Of a stretch of 35,140 nucleotides of DNA, positions 16,653-25,986 are shown one piece after another. The stretch lies in NCBI GenBank assembly GCA_002389265.1, contig DGOD01000133.1, positions 1,309-36,448 of the forward strand, given 5' to 3'. The position numbers and the translations under genes were made by a program. This stretch comes from Gammaproteobacteria bacterium UBA4475 (GTDB lineage Bacteria; Pseudomonadota; Gammaproteobacteria; Pseudomonadales; Azotimanducaceae). Every line of letters starts with the position of its first letter. The stretch's first letter is position 1. The notes beneath the pieces were generated by a model. The model saw nothing but the letters and a program-made list of their open reading frames with translations. It was not told the origin of the DNA and made no database searches.

Positions 16653-17501
16653 CTAGAGATCAAATTGTAAGCGCAGCTTTTTGATCGCGTTCTTTTCGAG
16701 CTGCCTGACCCGCTCTGCGGAGATACCGAAATACTCGGCTAATTCATGCAGTGTGGCCTTATTGTCCTGCAGCCAGCGCTGCTGGATAATATGTTTCGCA
16801 CGATCATCCAGATTCGTGAAGGCGGCCGCCAGTTGGCGCTGTCGCCCTCGAGAGCTGTTTTGCATTTCAATAATCAGAGCCGGATCACTTTCCGTATCTT
16901 CGAGATAGCGAGATGGTGATAGAAACTCATCTTCCTCATCGGGGCCGACATCAAATGCCTCATCATGCGCCGACAATCGACCTTCCATCTGTCGGACTTG
17001 ATGAGGTTCAACACCTAGCTCGCCAGCGACAAATTTGACCTCTTTGTCATTCATCCAACCCAAACGTTTCTTGCTGCCACGCAGGTTGAAGAACAGTTTA
17101 CGTTGGGCTTTGGTGGTAGCGACTTTGACGATCCGCCAGTTCTTAAGAATAAATTCGTGCATTTCTGCCTTAATCCAATGCACAGCAAAGGACACCAGGC
17201 GCACACCGAACTCTGGGTTGAAACGGCGAACCGCCTTCATCAGTCCCACATTACCTTCCTGAATCAAATCAGCTTCTGATAAACCATAGCCTGAATAGGA
17301 CTTTGCGATATACACGACGAACCGCAAGTGCGCCATAACCAAGGAGCGCGCAGCGTCAATGTCGCCATCGTTGTATAGCCGGATCGCGAGCTCTCGCTCT
17401 TCCTCTACGGTCAGCAAGGGGATCCTGTTCACCACTTGAATATAGGCCTCCAGGTTCGCGCCTGGTGACATCAAATGGAGGGGTAGATTATCGGTACTCA
17501 T
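16653..17501 (-). CDS. rpoH: Heat-shock sigma factor RpoH (sigma-32)
   Basis: Alternative sigma factor that directs RNA polymerase to heat-shock promoters, 282 residues (E. coli 284). Region 2 has [20 protein letters not shown] followed by [19 protein letters not shown] and [19 protein letters not shown]. The RpoH box QRKLFFNLR (residues 133-141) separates it from other group 2 and 3 sigmas. Region 4.2 ends [24 protein letters not shown]. The open frame extends into ftsX, but ATG 17501 ([10 protein letters not shown]) fits the family. It follows ftsX after 187 bp, the same ftsYEX-rpoH order as in Pseudomonas and E. coli. Confidence 0.97.
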   Translation of the reverse strand: MSTDNLPLHLMSPGANLEAYIQVVNRIPLLTVEEERELAIRLYNDGDIDAARSLVMAHLRFVVYIAKSYSGYGLSEADLIQEGNVGLMKAVRRFNPEFGVRLVSFAVHWIKAEMHEFILKNWRIVKVATTKAQRKLFFNLRGSKKRLGWMNDKEVKFVAGELGVEPHQVRQMEGRLSAHDEAFDVGPDEEDEFLSPSRYLEDTESDPALIIEMQNSSRGRQRQLAAAFTNLDDRAKHIIQQRWLQDNKATLHELAEYFGISAERVRQLEKNAIKKLRLQFDL

Positions 17502-17527
17502 AAGCGTCTCATATTTCGAGGCTGCGT

Positions 17528-17557
17528 ATTCTAGCATTCCAAGTCCAAGACTGCGAA
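17528..17557 (-). promoter_or_regulatory. Possible promoter for rpoH
   Basis: On the minus strand TTCGCA (17557-17552) and TAGAAT (17533-17528) are separated by 18 bp, and TGC directly precedes the -10, as in extended -10 promoters. Transcription would start about 20 nt before the rpoH ATG, leaving a very short leader. The 187-bp ftsX-rpoH gap suggests rpoH has its own promoters. By eye only. Confidence 0.35.
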
Positions 17558-17688
17558 TAACAACGCCGGCGCAAGCCTTTTGTTCTCGGGCACGAGTCGG
17601 AAATCCCGAACTCTCAATCCAATACGACAAAATATCGAAAGTAGATGATTTAACGCGATAGCTTAACTGGATAGCCCAGCTCAACCGC

Positions 17689-18666
17689 TCAGCTTGGTTC
17701 AATGCGGCTGAGGTGACGGCCCACCGCCAGCGTCGCGCCGAGGATACCAAGACCACCACCAATCGCTAATAGCAACAGACTCTCGCCAAAGCCAAGGCCT
17801 GAAACGGCAAAGTCCCCTTGGTAGGAGGCCAACAACATCTCCACCGGCGCCGCCAGGAACATCAGGCTCAAGCCCACTAACACCCAGGCACTGAGTGCAC
17901 CACCCAGGCCATACCAGAAGCCCAGATACAGAAATGGCCGGCGCACGAAGCTGTCGGTACCACCCACCAGCTTCACAACCTCTATTTCAGCTCGCCGATT
18001 CTCAATCGCCAATCGAATCGTATTGCCGATAACCAGCAACACCCCGAGGGCCAAAAATCCACCGAGGGCAATGACGAAACGCTCTGCCAGCGACAAGATC
18101 GCGAACAGGCGCTCAAGCCAGACCAGATCAAATGACACGGACTCCACCTCAGGTTCCAACTCTAGCTTGGCGATCAGTAGCTGCAGTTGAGCTGCCTGCC
18201 GAGACATCGGCTCAATCACAATCACAGCCGGCAGAGGATTGCGATCGAGGGTTTGGAGTACGTCACCGAATCCCGAACGCTCAGTGAATTCAGCTAATGC
18301 AGCAGCGGGGCTGATGTATTCGAGACTACTGACGTCACCCGCCTGCGAGCCGAGCTGCCGGGCAAAGGCCTGGCCCTCTGCCACAGAAACTGTCGACTGC
18401 AGATAAACGCTGATACGCGGCTTGCCATGCCAGTCGCCACTCAAATTACTGGCATTGCTTAAAATCAGATACAGAATAGTCGGCAGCGCTAGGGCTATAC
18501 CGATCACCAGCCAAGTCATGGCGCTAGCCAGCCAAACCTGAAACAGGCCACGCAGACTTTCCCGAGCGACCCAGTGGTGGTTTGCCAGATAAGCGAGCCA
18601 GCGATCGCGCAGGCTGCGCGCCGAGACGCTGGCGCCCGAGGTCAATCGAGGATTATTGTCCGTCAT
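17689..18666 (-). CDS. ftsX: Cell division protein FtsX
   Basis: Membrane subunit of the FtsEX complex, which activates septal peptidoglycan hydrolases. The protein is 325 residues with the usual four helices: one at about 45-70 ([18 protein letters not shown]), a large periplasmic domain, then three near 197-217, 247-270 and 293-315. Conserved pieces include ISVYLQ, ITPAAAL-like [39 protein letters not shown] and [17 protein letters not shown]. The basic cytoplasmic N-terminus is about 40 residues. The start overlaps the ftsE end by 14 bp, showing the usual tight coupling. Confidence 0.95.
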   Translation of the reverse strand: MTDNNPRLTSGASVSARSLRDRWLAYLANHHWVARESLRGLFQVWLASAMTWLVIGIALALPTILYLILSNASNLSGDWHGKPRISVYLQSTVSVAEGQAFARQLGSQAGDVSSLEYISPAAALAEFTERSGFGDVLQTLDRNPLPAVIVIEPMSRQAAQLQLLIAKLELEPEVESVSFDLVWLERLFAILSLAERFVIALGGFLALGVLLVIGNTIRLAIENRRAEIEVVKLVGGTDSFVRRPFLYLGFWYGLGGALSAWVLVGLSLMFLAAPVEMLLASYQGDFAVSGLGFGESLLLLAIGGGLGILGATLAVGRHLSRIEPS

Positions 18667-19348
18667 CAGACCCTACCGTCAAGCTTGCCGGCCGATCTTC
18701 CATAAGTCGACCCTCGTGTAAGCGCAATTGCCGCCGATTCATCTGCGAAATCAGGCCTAAGTCATGGGAGGCGATTAGTACTGTGACGCCCACCTGATTG
18801 AACTGAACAAAAAGATTCATAATTTCCTCAGATAAGCCGGGATCAAGATTACCCGTAGGCTCATCAGCCAGCAATAGTGACGGTTTGTTTACAACCGCTC
18901 GGGCTATACCGACCCGCTGCTGTTCACCACCGGACAGCGCGATGGGAAATTGCTTTTCCTTGTTGCTCAAACTGACCTTGGCTAGGGCTGCGCGCACTCG
19001 GCGCCCCACTTCCCGAGGCTGATAGCCCGCGATCGTCAACGGTAAGGCAACGTTGTCATAGACCGTACGATCAAACAGCAATTGATGGTTCTGGAAAACC
19101 ACACCAATATCACGTCGAATCGCAGGAATCTGCCGCCGACTGACCCGATTTAAATTCGTACCCTGGACGAATACTTGACCCTGGCTGGCCCGCTCCATGA
19201 CGATGATCAGCTTCAACAGGGTGCTCTTACCCGCACCAGAGTGACCGGTGAGAAACGCCATCTCGCCGTCAGGTATTTCAAAGTTAACCCGACTTAACGC
19301 CTCTCGGCCTTCCGCGTAGCGCTTGCTCACCTGATCAAATCTAATCAT
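18653..19348 (-). CDS. ftsE: Cell division ATP-binding protein FtsE
   Basis: ABC ATPase partner of FtsX at the septum, 231 residues (E. coli 222). Walker A GHSGAGKS is at residues 35-42, followed by [18 protein letters not shown] around the Q-loop, signature [14 protein letters not shown], Walker [14 protein letters not shown] and switch His in LIASHDL. ATG 19348 gives the family start [14 protein letters not shown]; a GTG at 19360 would add four residues. A C-terminal extension of about ten residues (VGSDDGQ end) overlaps ftsX. It lies 18 bp after ftsY. Confidence 0.96.
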   Translation of the reverse strand: MIRFDQVSKRYAEGREALSRVNFEIPDGEMAFLTGHSGAGKSTLLKLIIVMERASQGQVFVQGTNLNRVSRRQIPAIRRDIGVVFQNHQLLFDRTVYDNVALPLTIAGYQPREVGRRVRAALAKVSLSNKEKQFPIALSGGEQQRVGIARAVVNKPSLLLADEPTGNLDPGLSEEIMNLFVQFNQVGVTVLIASHDLGLISQMNRRQLRLHEGRLMEDRPASLTVGSDDGQ

Positions 19349-19366
19349 CGAAGGATCCACATGGCG

Positions 19367-20338
19367 TTATTCGCCGTCATCGTCTTTAGCAAAAATCGCA
19401 CGGACAAAGCTTTCGGCCTCGAAGGGTCGCAAATCATTCGCTTGCTCGCCAACACCGATAAACCGTATGGGAATTGCCAATTGTTTGGCGATGGCAAAGA
19501 CCACACCGCCCTTCGCCGTACCATCCAGCTTAGTGATTGCAATGCCGGAAACCTTAACAACACTAAGAAACTCCTCGGCCTGCGAGATCGCATTCTGCCC
19601 GGTCGTCGCATCCAGCACTAGCATCACCTCGTGCGGTGCATTTTCATCCAGACGGTTCATCACCCGACGAATCTTCGCTAGCTCGTCCATCAGGTTCTTC
19701 TTACTTTGGAGACGCCCAGCGGTATCCGCGATGAGCACGTCAACGCCCCTGGATTTAGCCGCCTCCAGGGCATCATAAATCACAGACGCACTGTCAGCAC
19801 CGGTTGCCTGGGCAATCACTGGCACGTTGTTTCGCTCACCCCAGACCTTAAGTTGCTCAACAGCAGCGGCGCGATAAGTATCTCCGGCAGCTAACAGTAC
19901 CGACTTTCCCTGTTCCTGGAAGCGTTTCGCCAACTTGCCAATCGTGGTGGTCTTACCTGCACCATTAACGCCAACCATCAGGATAACGAACGGCCCATCT
20001 TGCTTCGGGATAATCAGCGGTTGCTCCACTGGCAATAACAAGCGGGTCATCTCGCCCTGCAAGGTATCAAACAGCGCTTGAGCATTATCCAGTTCATTCC
20101 GGCTGATCTTGCCAGTCAAGCTGACGACAATCTCGTTGGTCGCCGCGACACCCACGTCAGAGGTCAGCAGAATAGTTTCAATTTCTTCAAGCAGGTTACT
20201 GTCAATGGCTTTTTCGCCGAGTAAAACCCGCCCCATACCCGTCGCCAGCTTGGCGCGGGTCCTCGACAATCCGGTCTTGATGCGGCTAAAGAATCCTGAC
20301 TTGCCTTCCGCATTGGCTTCTGCAACATTGTTATTCAT
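19367..20338 (-). CDS. ftsY: Signal recognition particle receptor FtsY
   Basis: SRP GTPase that docks ribosome-SRP complexes at the inner membrane, 323 residues. Motifs: FFSRIKTGLSRTRAKL (membrane-binding amphipathic helix), G1 GVNGAGKT (about 123-130), DTYRAAAVEQLKVW, G3 DTAGRLQSKKNLMDEL, G4 TKLDGTAKGG and IRFIGVGEQANDLRPFE. It lacks the long acidic A domain of E. coli FtsY (497 residues), leaving only about 15 residues before the NG core. ATG 20338 has AGGGA at good spacing; a TTG 18 bp upstream is less likely. It is first of the ftsYEX group and divergent from rsmD. Confidence 0.96.
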   Translation of the reverse strand: MNNNVAEANAEGKSGFFSRIKTGLSRTRAKLATGMGRVLLGEKAIDSNLLEEIETILLTSDVGVAATNEIVVSLTGKISRNELDNAQALFDTLQGEMTRLLLPVEQPLIIPKQDGPFVILMVGVNGAGKTTTIGKLAKRFQEQGKSVLLAAGDTYRAAAVEQLKVWGERNNVPVIAQATGADSASVIYDALEAAKSRGVDVLIADTAGRLQSKKNLMDELAKIRRVMNRLDENAPHEVMLVLDATTGQNAISQAEEFLSVVKVSGIAITKLDGTAKGGVVFAIAKQLAIPIRFIGVGEQANDLRPFEAESFVRAIFAKDDDGE

Positions 20339-20370
20339 CGTATCCCTAAAACCCAATCTTGTGTGACTTT

Positions 20371-20380
20371 ATAGGCCTAT
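20371..20380. other. Perfect palindrome over a possible ftsY -10 box
   Basis: ATAGGCCTAT is a perfect 10-bp palindrome in the ftsY-rsmD gap. On the minus strand it partly overlaps TATAAA (20373-20368), a possible -10 for ftsY. No good -35 is visible. Short palindromes arise by chance, so this is a weak call. Confidence 0.2.
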
Positions 20381-20464
20381 TCAACGACCCTCTGCGACCG
20401 AACAGCACGACCACCAATGGGTCTTAACCATCAGTGCCAGTGCTGATTGTCCTAATTATTGCAG

Positions 20465-20470
20465 TACAAT
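20465..20470 (+). promoter_or_regulatory. Possible -10 element for rsmD
   Basis: TACAAT lies 26 nt before the rsmD ATG and just upstream of its ribosome site GGGAG (20482-20486). A weak CTGATT -35 can be placed 16 bp upstream. Transcript start and ribosome site would be almost adjacent. Confidence 0.25.
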
Positions 20471-20496
20471 GCGAATCCCCTGGGAGCATCTCGACA

Positions 20497-21114
20497 ATGA
20501 GCAAACAAAACCTCGAACAAGCCGTGCGAATTATCGGGGGAAATTGGCGTAGTCGCAAAGTATCTTTTGCTGAGCACGCTGAAATACGGCCGACGCCCGC
20601 AAGGATTCGCGAAACACTGTTTAATTGGTTGCAGTACCATGTGGCTGGTGCCCGCTGTCTGGAACTCTATGCCGGTAGCGGTATTTTGAGCCTCGAGGCC
20701 CTGTCCCGTGGCGCTCAACAGGTCACTTTAGTGGAGAAGTCAGGACTCGTTTGTCACCATCTACGGGAGACTTATGCAGCCTTCGCCACCGACCCATCAA
20801 CCTTTGAATGCCACAACAAGACCGCTCGAGAATTTCTTGAGCAGTCCGCCGCGGATTCACCCTATGATCTGATTTTCCTCGATCCGCCCTTTGGCTTGGG
20901 AGAACTACAAGACCTGCTGCCCCGTTTGGTCGCCAAGCAGCTGGTTGCCGATGAGGCCTTAGTTTATATCGAGAGCGAGTTCGCGGTGACTCAGAGCCTG
21001 ATTCCTACAGGCTGGGAAATCCATCGGCAAAAGCGCGCCGGCAGCGTCCACTATTGTTTGTGTCGTCAACGGCCCATTGATGAGATCGTCAACCCGGCTT
21101 CCCTTAGTCAGTGA
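20497..21114 (+). CDS. rsmD: 16S rRNA (guanine(966)-N2)-methyltransferase RsmD
   Basis: Methylates G966 of 16S rRNA using SAM, 205 residues (E. coli 198). Motifs: RIIGGNWRSRKV, RPTPARIRETLFNWL, SAM motif CLELYAGSGILSLEALSRGA (residues about 54-73) and catalytic DPPF at 129-132 in LIFLDPPFGLGE. The usual DLFAGSG is ELYAGSG here, a conservative change. ATG 20497 has GGGAG 10 nt upstream; an in-frame ATG at 20434 adds an unlikely hydrophobic stretch. coaD follows after 92 bp, as in many gammaproteobacteria. Confidence 0.94.
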   Translation: MSKQNLEQAVRIIGGNWRSRKVSFAEHAEIRPTPARIRETLFNWLQYHVAGARCLELYAGSGILSLEALSRGAQQVTLVEKSGLVCHHLRETYAAFATDPSTFECHNKTAREFLEQSAADSPYDLIFLDPPFGLGELQDLLPRLVAKQLVADEALVYIESEFAVTQSLIPTGWEIHRQKRAGSVHYCLCRQRPIDEIVNPASLSQ

Positions 21115-21145
21115 ATTTGGCGAGCCGCAGAATGCTGCAAGAAAG

Positions 21146-21174
21146 GTGGCAGATCCAACCTGGTCATGTATTAT
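21146..21174 (+). promoter_or_regulatory. Likely sigma-70 promoter for coaD
   Basis: GTGGCA (21146-21151) and TATTAT (21169-21174) are separated by 17 bp, four and five matches to consensus. The predicted start near 21181 falls inside an inverted repeat, GGCCCT-N7-AGGGCC (21177-21195), so a full hairpin would form only in transcripts reading through from rsmD. That hairpin would hide the AGGG upstream of coaD. Confidence 0.4.
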
Positions 21175-21191
21175 TAGGCCCTCTTCAATAG

Positions 21192-21683
<492 letters not shown>

Positions 21684-21736
21684 TTCGCCACCCGCAGCCT
21701 ACTAGGTTGGATGGACGGGCATGGCGGCACACCGCA

Positions 21737-22549
21737 CTAACGCTGGCATCGCGAACAAAACACAGTGGTTCTCTGACCCAGCCGCACCTCTTTGAGGATC
21801 CCGGCGCAGCCCAAACAGGCCTCACCACCACGCCCATAGACATGCAATGACTGCTTAAAGTAGCCCGGCGAGCCATCCTCATGAACGAAATCCCGTAATG
21901 TCGTCCCACCGGCCTCTATGGCGCTGGCAAGAACCTCTTTAACGCGATCTACCAACCGCGCATAACGTGCCAGACTAACTTTGCCCGCTGGTTTTTCCGG
22001 CCGAATGCCTGCCAGGTAGAGACTCTCATTGGCATAGATATTCCCCACGCCCACCACAATATGACTGTTCATCAGAAAGTTTTTGACGGCCACTGACTTA
22101 CCACGGGAGACGCCAAACAGATAGGCGGCAGAAAAAGCCGTAGTCAGAGGTTCAGGTCCGAGACTTCGAAGAAGTGAGTGATCACTCTCTCCAGGAAGCC
22201 AAAATATTGACCCAAACCGCCGCGGATCATGAAATCGGAGGATCTGCTCATTCGCCAGGACGAAGTCAACATGGTCATGGGTCTTAAGCGGCGCTGATGG
22301 CGATTGGATCCGCAGACTACCTGACATGCCCAGATGAATCATGACTCGTCCGGCTGCGGTCACCAGGAACAGATATTTGCCTCGACGCTCCACCGCATCA
22401 ATCATCTGGCCCGTCACCGCCTGTCCGAGGCCAGCGGAAATCGGCCAGCGTAGCTGGTCCTGACGCACCAGCACCAAGCGAACCTTCTGGCCAAGCAAAT
22501 GGGGCTCGATGCCCTTACGGGTCGTTTCTACTTCAGGCAATTCGGGCAT
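21737..22549 (-). CDS. mutM: Formamidopyrimidine-DNA glycosylase MutM (Fpg)
   Basis: Base-excision repair enzyme for 8-oxoguanine and formamidopyrimidines, with AP-lyase activity, 270 residues (E. coli 269). The N-terminus MPELPEVETTRKGIEPHL gives the catalytic Pro and Glu after Met removal. RRGKYLF carries the conserved Lys. Also HLGMSGSL, HVDFVL, FHDPRRFGSIFW, GVGNIYANESLY and the C-terminal zinc finger YGRGGEACLGCAG to VFCSRCQ (four Cys). The frame extends four codons upstream, but the exact MPELPE start at 22549 must be used because the catalytic Pro has to be N-terminal. It is divergent from the HyuA-like gene. Confidence 0.97.
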   Translation of the reverse strand: MPELPEVETTRKGIEPHLLGQKVRLVLVRQDQLRWPISAGLGQAVTGQMIDAVERRGKYLFLVTAAGRVMIHLGMSGSLRIQSPSAPLKTHDHVDFVLANEQILRFHDPRRFGSIFWLPGESDHSLLRSLGPEPLTTAFSAAYLFGVSRGKSVAVKNFLMNSHIVVGVGNIYANESLYLAGIRPEKPAGKVSLARYARLVDRVKEVLASAIEAGGTTLRDFVHEDGSPGYFKQSLHVYGRGGEACLGCAGILKEVRLGQRTTVFCSRCQR

Positions 22550-22592
22550 AACAAATCTCACATAAATCAGCAGTTCTTCAATTGCGTAGCAT

Positions 22593-22626
22593 ACCGTCCC
22601 TGGGATACGGTGCGCATCTATAGATG
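22593..22626. promoter_or_regulatory. Palindromic sites in the mutM/hyuA divergent gap
   Basis: Two adjacent symmetric elements fill the middle of the 95-bp gap. One is the inverted repeat ACCGT-N9-ACGGT (22593-22611). The other is CATCTATAGATG, a perfect 12-bp palindrome (22615-22626), whose TATAGA could be part of a -10. They lie 19 bp before the hyuA ATG and 44 bp before the mutM ATG. A repressor site for one or both genes is possible; no regulator is known. Confidence 0.35.
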
Positions 22627-22644
22627 AACTAATAAGGCACTGTT

Positions 22645-24651
22645 ATGGCCAGGGCATTTCTCGGCATCGATACGGGAGGCACGTTTACTGACTTCGTTCT
22701 GCGCGAGGCAGCCACCATCCGTGTCCATAAGGTGCTATCCACACCAGGCGCGCCGCAGGATGCCATTTTGACTGGCATTAAAGAGATGGGCCTGCAATCA
22801 CGGGTTGCCGCCGGCCAGGTCATGATTATCCATGGCACCACTGTGGCCACGAATGCGGCTCTGGAAGGCAAGGGCGTCAGAACCGCCTACATTACCAACG
22901 CAGGCCTGAAGGACGTGCTGCTGATCGGTCGCCAGACACGCCAACAACTCTATCAATTGACACCCGCCAAGCCAAAAATACCCTTTGATGAGCAGCTGCT
23001 GCTAGAGGTCAATACACGGCTAGATGCCCAAGGCGTGCTCATCGAGCCCCTAACCGCCGCTGATCTGGATGAACTGGAACAGCAGATCGCCATCCTGCAG
23101 CCAGAGTCGATTGCGATCAATTTACTGTTCTCTTTTCTTGACCCCGAGCAGGAACTGCAGATCGAGGCGCGATTCCGCGATGCCTACTTCGTCTCACGCT
23201 CATCTCTGATCTTGCCAGAACAACGTGAATACGAGCGGGGCATAACGACCTGGCTGAATGCCTGGATCGGGCCGCTGATAAAGTCCTATCTGAATTCACT
23301 CAGCGCCGCGCTGGCGCCCTCCAACCTGGCTATCATGCAGTCATCAGGGCTCACCATCAGCGCGAAGGTCGCCGCTGAAAGAGCCGTTAATTTGCTGCTT
23401 TCTGGCCCAGCGGGTGGTCTCGCCGCAGCATTGGCTATCGGTCACCAGACACACCAGCCACGACTGATGACATTTGATATGGGCGGTACCTCAACGGATG
23501 TCGCTTTATTAGAAGGCGAAATTCGTCTGACTAACCAAGGCAAGATCGCAAGCTATCCCGTCGCGGTCCCCATGGCCGACATTCACACCATTGGCGCCGG
23601 TGGCGGCTCCATTGCCTTTGTTGATGCCGGCGGCTTGCTGCAGGTCGGTCCGGCTTCTGCCGGGGCCCATCCTGGGCCTGCCTGTTATGGCCGCGGTGGG
23701 ACCGCGCCCACCGTGACTGACGCGAACCTGGTCTTGGGCCGCTTGCGCAGCGATGCATTCCTGGGGGGGCGCATGCAACTCGATAAGTCCGCCGCCGCGA
23801 GCGCCTTACAACCCTTGGCAGACCAGCTCCAGATTAGTGTGACCGAGCTTGCCTTCGGCATAATCCGAATCGCCAACGAAAGCATGATCCAGGCACTGCG
23901 AGTCATTTCCATACAACAGGGTCACGATCCTCGCGACTTCAGGCTGATGAGTTTCGGTGGCGCTGGCGGCCTGCATATTTGCGACTTAGCTGACGCATTA
24001 GACGTGACAGATGCTATTGTCCCGTTGAACAGCGGCGTGCTCTCTGCCCTCGGTATGCTGGCCGCACAACCGGGCCGAGAACTCGTAAAGACCCACCAAG
24101 GCATACTCCATCAGTTGCATGATGAGGCTCTGACGGCCGAATTGAACGCTTTGTTGACGATCGCTCAGCGAGAACTGAAAGACGAAGGCATCATCCATAC
24201 GCAGCACCAGTATCACCTGGACCTGCGTTACCTCGGCCAGACATTCTCTATCGCAATCGCCTACCACGATATCACAACCGCCATCGCTGACTTTCACGCC
24301 ATGCATTCGCGGCTCTACGGCCACGCCCTCGACAAGGCTGTAGAATTGGTGAATCTCAGGGTGCATGTAGAGGCTGTTAGGCCACCATTTACCTTGCCAA
24401 CGTCACTAGCCGTAAATGCGACGCAGCAGCACCGAGAAGCCGTATATGGGGCAATCGTGGGGGAAGCTAATCCGGTACCGATCTATCGGCGCGACATGTT
24501 GGCCGATGCCTGCTTACTCACCGGACCCGCATTGATCACAGAGGATCACACCACGGTCTTTTTGAAATCAGGATGGCTTGCATCCAAGGACGAACTGGGG
24601 AACTTGAAGTTGACACGGTCGGTGAGCGTCACAGGTGACAGCCCCACCTGA
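22645..24651 (+). CDS. HyuA-type hydantoinase/oxoprolinase/acetone-carboxylase-family subunit, orphan
   Basis: ATP-dependent actin-fold protein of 668 residues, the full length of HyuA-family A subunits. The N-terminal domain (about 4-180) has FLGIDTGGTFTDFVL and IIHGTTVATNAALEGKG. The main domain (about 200-490) has LLSGPAGGLAAAL, FDMGGTSTDVALLEG near 277, IGAGGGSIAFVDAGGLL, VGPASAGAHPGPACYG, TVTDANLVLGRL and MSFGGAGGLHICDLAD. Family members hydrolyse N-methylhydantoin or 5-oxoproline, or carboxylate acetone, together with a B subunit. No HyuB is adjacent or fused; the next gene is rpmG on the other strand, 17 bp away. The substrate therefore cannot be inferred. AAGG lies 7 nt before the ATG. 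Confidence 0.88.
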   Translation: MARAFLGIDTGGTFTDFVLREAATIRVHKVLSTPGAPQDAILTGIKEMGLQSRVAAGQVMIIHGTTVATNAALEGKGVRTAYITNAGLKDVLLIGRQTRQQLYQLTPAKPKIPFDEQLLLEVNTRLDAQGVLIEPLTAADLDELEQQIAILQPESIAINLLFSFLDPEQELQIEARFRDAYFVSRSSLILPEQREYERGITTWLNAWIGPLIKSYLNSLSAALAPSNLAIMQSSGLTISAKVAAERAVNLLLSGPAGGLAAALAIGHQTHQPRLMTFDMGGTSTDVALLEGEIRLTNQGKIASYPVAVPMADIHTIGAGGGSIAFVDAGGLLQVGPASAGAHPGPACYGRGGTAPTVTDANLVLGRLRSDAFLGGRMQLDKSAAASALQPLADQLQISVTELAFGIIRIANESMIQALRVISIQQGHDPRDFRLMSFGGAGGLHICDLADALDVTDAIVPLNSGVLSALGMLAAQPGRELVKTHQGILHQLHDEALTAELNALLTIAQRELKDEGIIHTQHQYHLDLRYLGQTFSIAIAYHDITTAIADFHAMHSRLYGHALDKAVELVNLRVHVEAVRPPFTLPTSLAVNATQQHREAVYGAIVGEANPVPIYRRDMLADACLLTGPALITEDHTTVFLKSGWLASKDELGNLKLTRSVSVTGDSPT

Positions 24652-24668
24652 CCGTATCAGAAACAGCT

Positions 24669-24824
24669 TTACTTGATCTTGGCTTCTTTATATATCACAT
24701 GCTGACGGACAACAGGATCAAACTTCTTAATCTCCATCTTGTCTGGCATGGTTTTCTTGTTCTTGCTGGTTGTGTAGTAGTGCCCGGTCCCTGCTGAGGA
24801 AACCAACTTAATCTTGTCTCTCAT
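24669..24824 (-). CDS. rpmG: 50S ribosomal protein L33
   Basis: Ribosomal large-subunit protein of 51 residues, too short for a standard ORF cut-off. The reading frame begins [19 protein letters not shown] and ends [16 protein letters not shown], nearly the same as E. coli L33 without its first few residues. It has no CxxC pairs, so it is the zinc-free (C-minus) type. It starts 12 bp after the rpmB stop; AGGTGAAC upstream is the ribosome site. Same rpmB-rpmG order as in most gammaproteobacteria. Confidence 0.96.
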   Translation of the reverse strand: MRDKIKLVSSAGTGHYYTTSKNKKTMPDKMEIKKFDPVVRQHVIYKEAKIK

Positions 24825-24836
24825 TTGTTCACCTCG

Positions 24837-25073
24837 TTAGACCTGTTGACCTTCGGCTCGCATAGTCGCGATGACCTCGTCGATGCCTTTCTTGTCGATA
24901 ATACGCATGCCTTTGGCCGAAACGCGCAGTTTTACAAACCGGTTTTCGCTTTCAACCCAAAACTTGTGGTCATGGATATTCGGGGAAAAACGTCGCTTGG
25001 TGCGGTTATTCGCATGAGACACATTGTTACCGCTTACCGGTCTTTTACCGGTTACTTGACATACCTGGGACAT
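24837..25073 (-). CDS. rpmB: 50S ribosomal protein L28
   Basis: Ribosomal large-subunit protein of 78 residues, the same length as in E. coli. Typical segments: [32 protein letters not shown] and [18 protein letters not shown] single Cys at position 5 means no zinc site. AAGGA lies about 10 nt before the ATG. It is followed closely by rpmG and lies 201 bp downstream of radC on the same strand, the usual radC-rpmB-rpmG neighbourhood. Confidence 0.97.
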   Translation of the reverse strand: MSQVCQVTGKRPVSGNNVSHANNRTKRRFSPNIHDHKFWVESENRFVKLRVSAKGMRIIDKKGIDEVIATMRAEGQQV

Positions 25074-25144
25074 GTCATCCGTCCTTAATTCGTTACTACT
25101 AGCCTAATTGCCAAAACAACCGGAACCAGTATCTGAAAATGACT

Positions 25145-25150
25145 AATTTA
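25145..25150 (-). promoter_or_regulatory. Possible extended -10 for rpmBG
   Basis: In the 201-bp radC-rpmB gap the minus strand reads ATGCTAAATT, a TGC-TAAATT extended -10, about 72 nt before the rpmB ATG. No clear -35 is visible. I see no small gene in this gap. Weak call by eye. Confidence 0.25.
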
Positions 25151-25274
25151 GCATCGACCGCAAACTAAATGCCGGCTGCCAGTGAGAGCCGTGCTTTATA
25201 CCAGATGGCGAATGGCAGTTCAAACAGATTCGTGTAATCCCGCTGATGTTTCTGCGCAGGAACCTGGCGCAAAG

Positions 25275-25949
25275 CTAGAGCAAACCCCGCTTAGCGAAGG
25301 ACATCACCTGCTCGTCACCGACAATGAGGTGATCGAGCACCCTGACATCCACCAACAACAGCGCGCTTTTCAGCCGATCCGTGATGCGTTGGTCCGCTTG
25401 ACTCGGCTCTGCCACCCCGGACGGGTGATTGTGCGCGAAGATCACCGCTGCGGCGTTATGAAACAGAACACGCTTGACCACCTCCCTGGGGTGGACACTC
25501 GCGCCGTCAATCGTACCGAAGAACAGCTCTTCGTAACGGATCAGTCGATGCTGATTGTCCAAATACAAACAGGCGAACACCTCCCGTGAGTAGCCTCGCA
25601 ACTTACTTTTCAGAAATCGACCAGTGGTCACCGGATCAGTCATGGGGTCACCACGATCAAAGCCCGCTTGCAGGTAGCGTTCCATGAGTTCCAGCGCAGC
25701 CCGAAGCTGGGCGCTTTTAGCCGCTCCTATGCCTCTTGCGCCGAGGAGCTGAGCCTGATCTGCCTCCAATAAGCCTCGAACACCACGGAACTGTCGCAGC
25801 AACTCCCCAGCGAGCTGCATCACCGACTTATTCCGCGTGCCAGTGCCCAGGAAAATAGCCAGTAGCTCTGTATCCGATAGCGTCGCAGCCCCGCGGGCCA
25901 GCAGTTTTTCTCGCGGTCGCTCTGTTACTGGCCAGTTCTGATCTTTCAT
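25275..25949 (-). CDS. radC: RadC family JAMM/MPN+ domain protein
   Basis: Protein of 224 residues (E. coli 222), historically named as a DNA repair protein, though that role is doubted; JAMM domains are metalloprotease-like. It starts [21 protein letters not shown] and has an HhH-like segment [15 protein letters not shown]. The JAMM metal site is [15 protein letters not shown], preceded by [10 protein letters not shown] and [22 protein letters not shown] 25949 has a strong GAGGTG site 6 nt upstream; the open frame continues upstream but lacks family similarity. It is divergent from coaBC. Confidence 0.95.
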   Translation of the reverse strand: MKDQNWPVTERPREKLLARGAATLSDTELLAIFLGTGTRNKSVMQLAGELLRQFRGVRGLLEADQAQLLGARGIGAAKSAQLRAALELMERYLQAGFDRGDPMTDPVTTGRFLKSKLRGYSREVFACLYLDNQHRLIRYEELFFGTIDGASVHPREVVKRVLFHNAAAVIFAHNHPSGVAEPSQADQRITDRLKSALLLVDVRVLDHLIVGDEQVMSFAKRGLL

Positions 25950-25955
25950 CGATTT

Positions 25956-25961
25956 CACCTC
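25956..25961 (-). promoter_or_regulatory. Ribosome binding site deciding the radC start
   Basis: GAGGTG on the minus strand lies 6 nt before ATG 25949. It is the best ribosome site in the upstream open frame and fits the family N-terminus. Confidence 0.7.
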
Positions 25962-25986
25962 GAGCCTGGGTTTCATTTCAAACACC

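Noticed and set aside
24632..24650. CAGGTG-N7-CACCTG hairpin at the hyuA 3' end as a terminator
   Set aside because: It is a perfect 6-bp stem but overlaps the hyuA stop and is not followed by a T-run on either strand.
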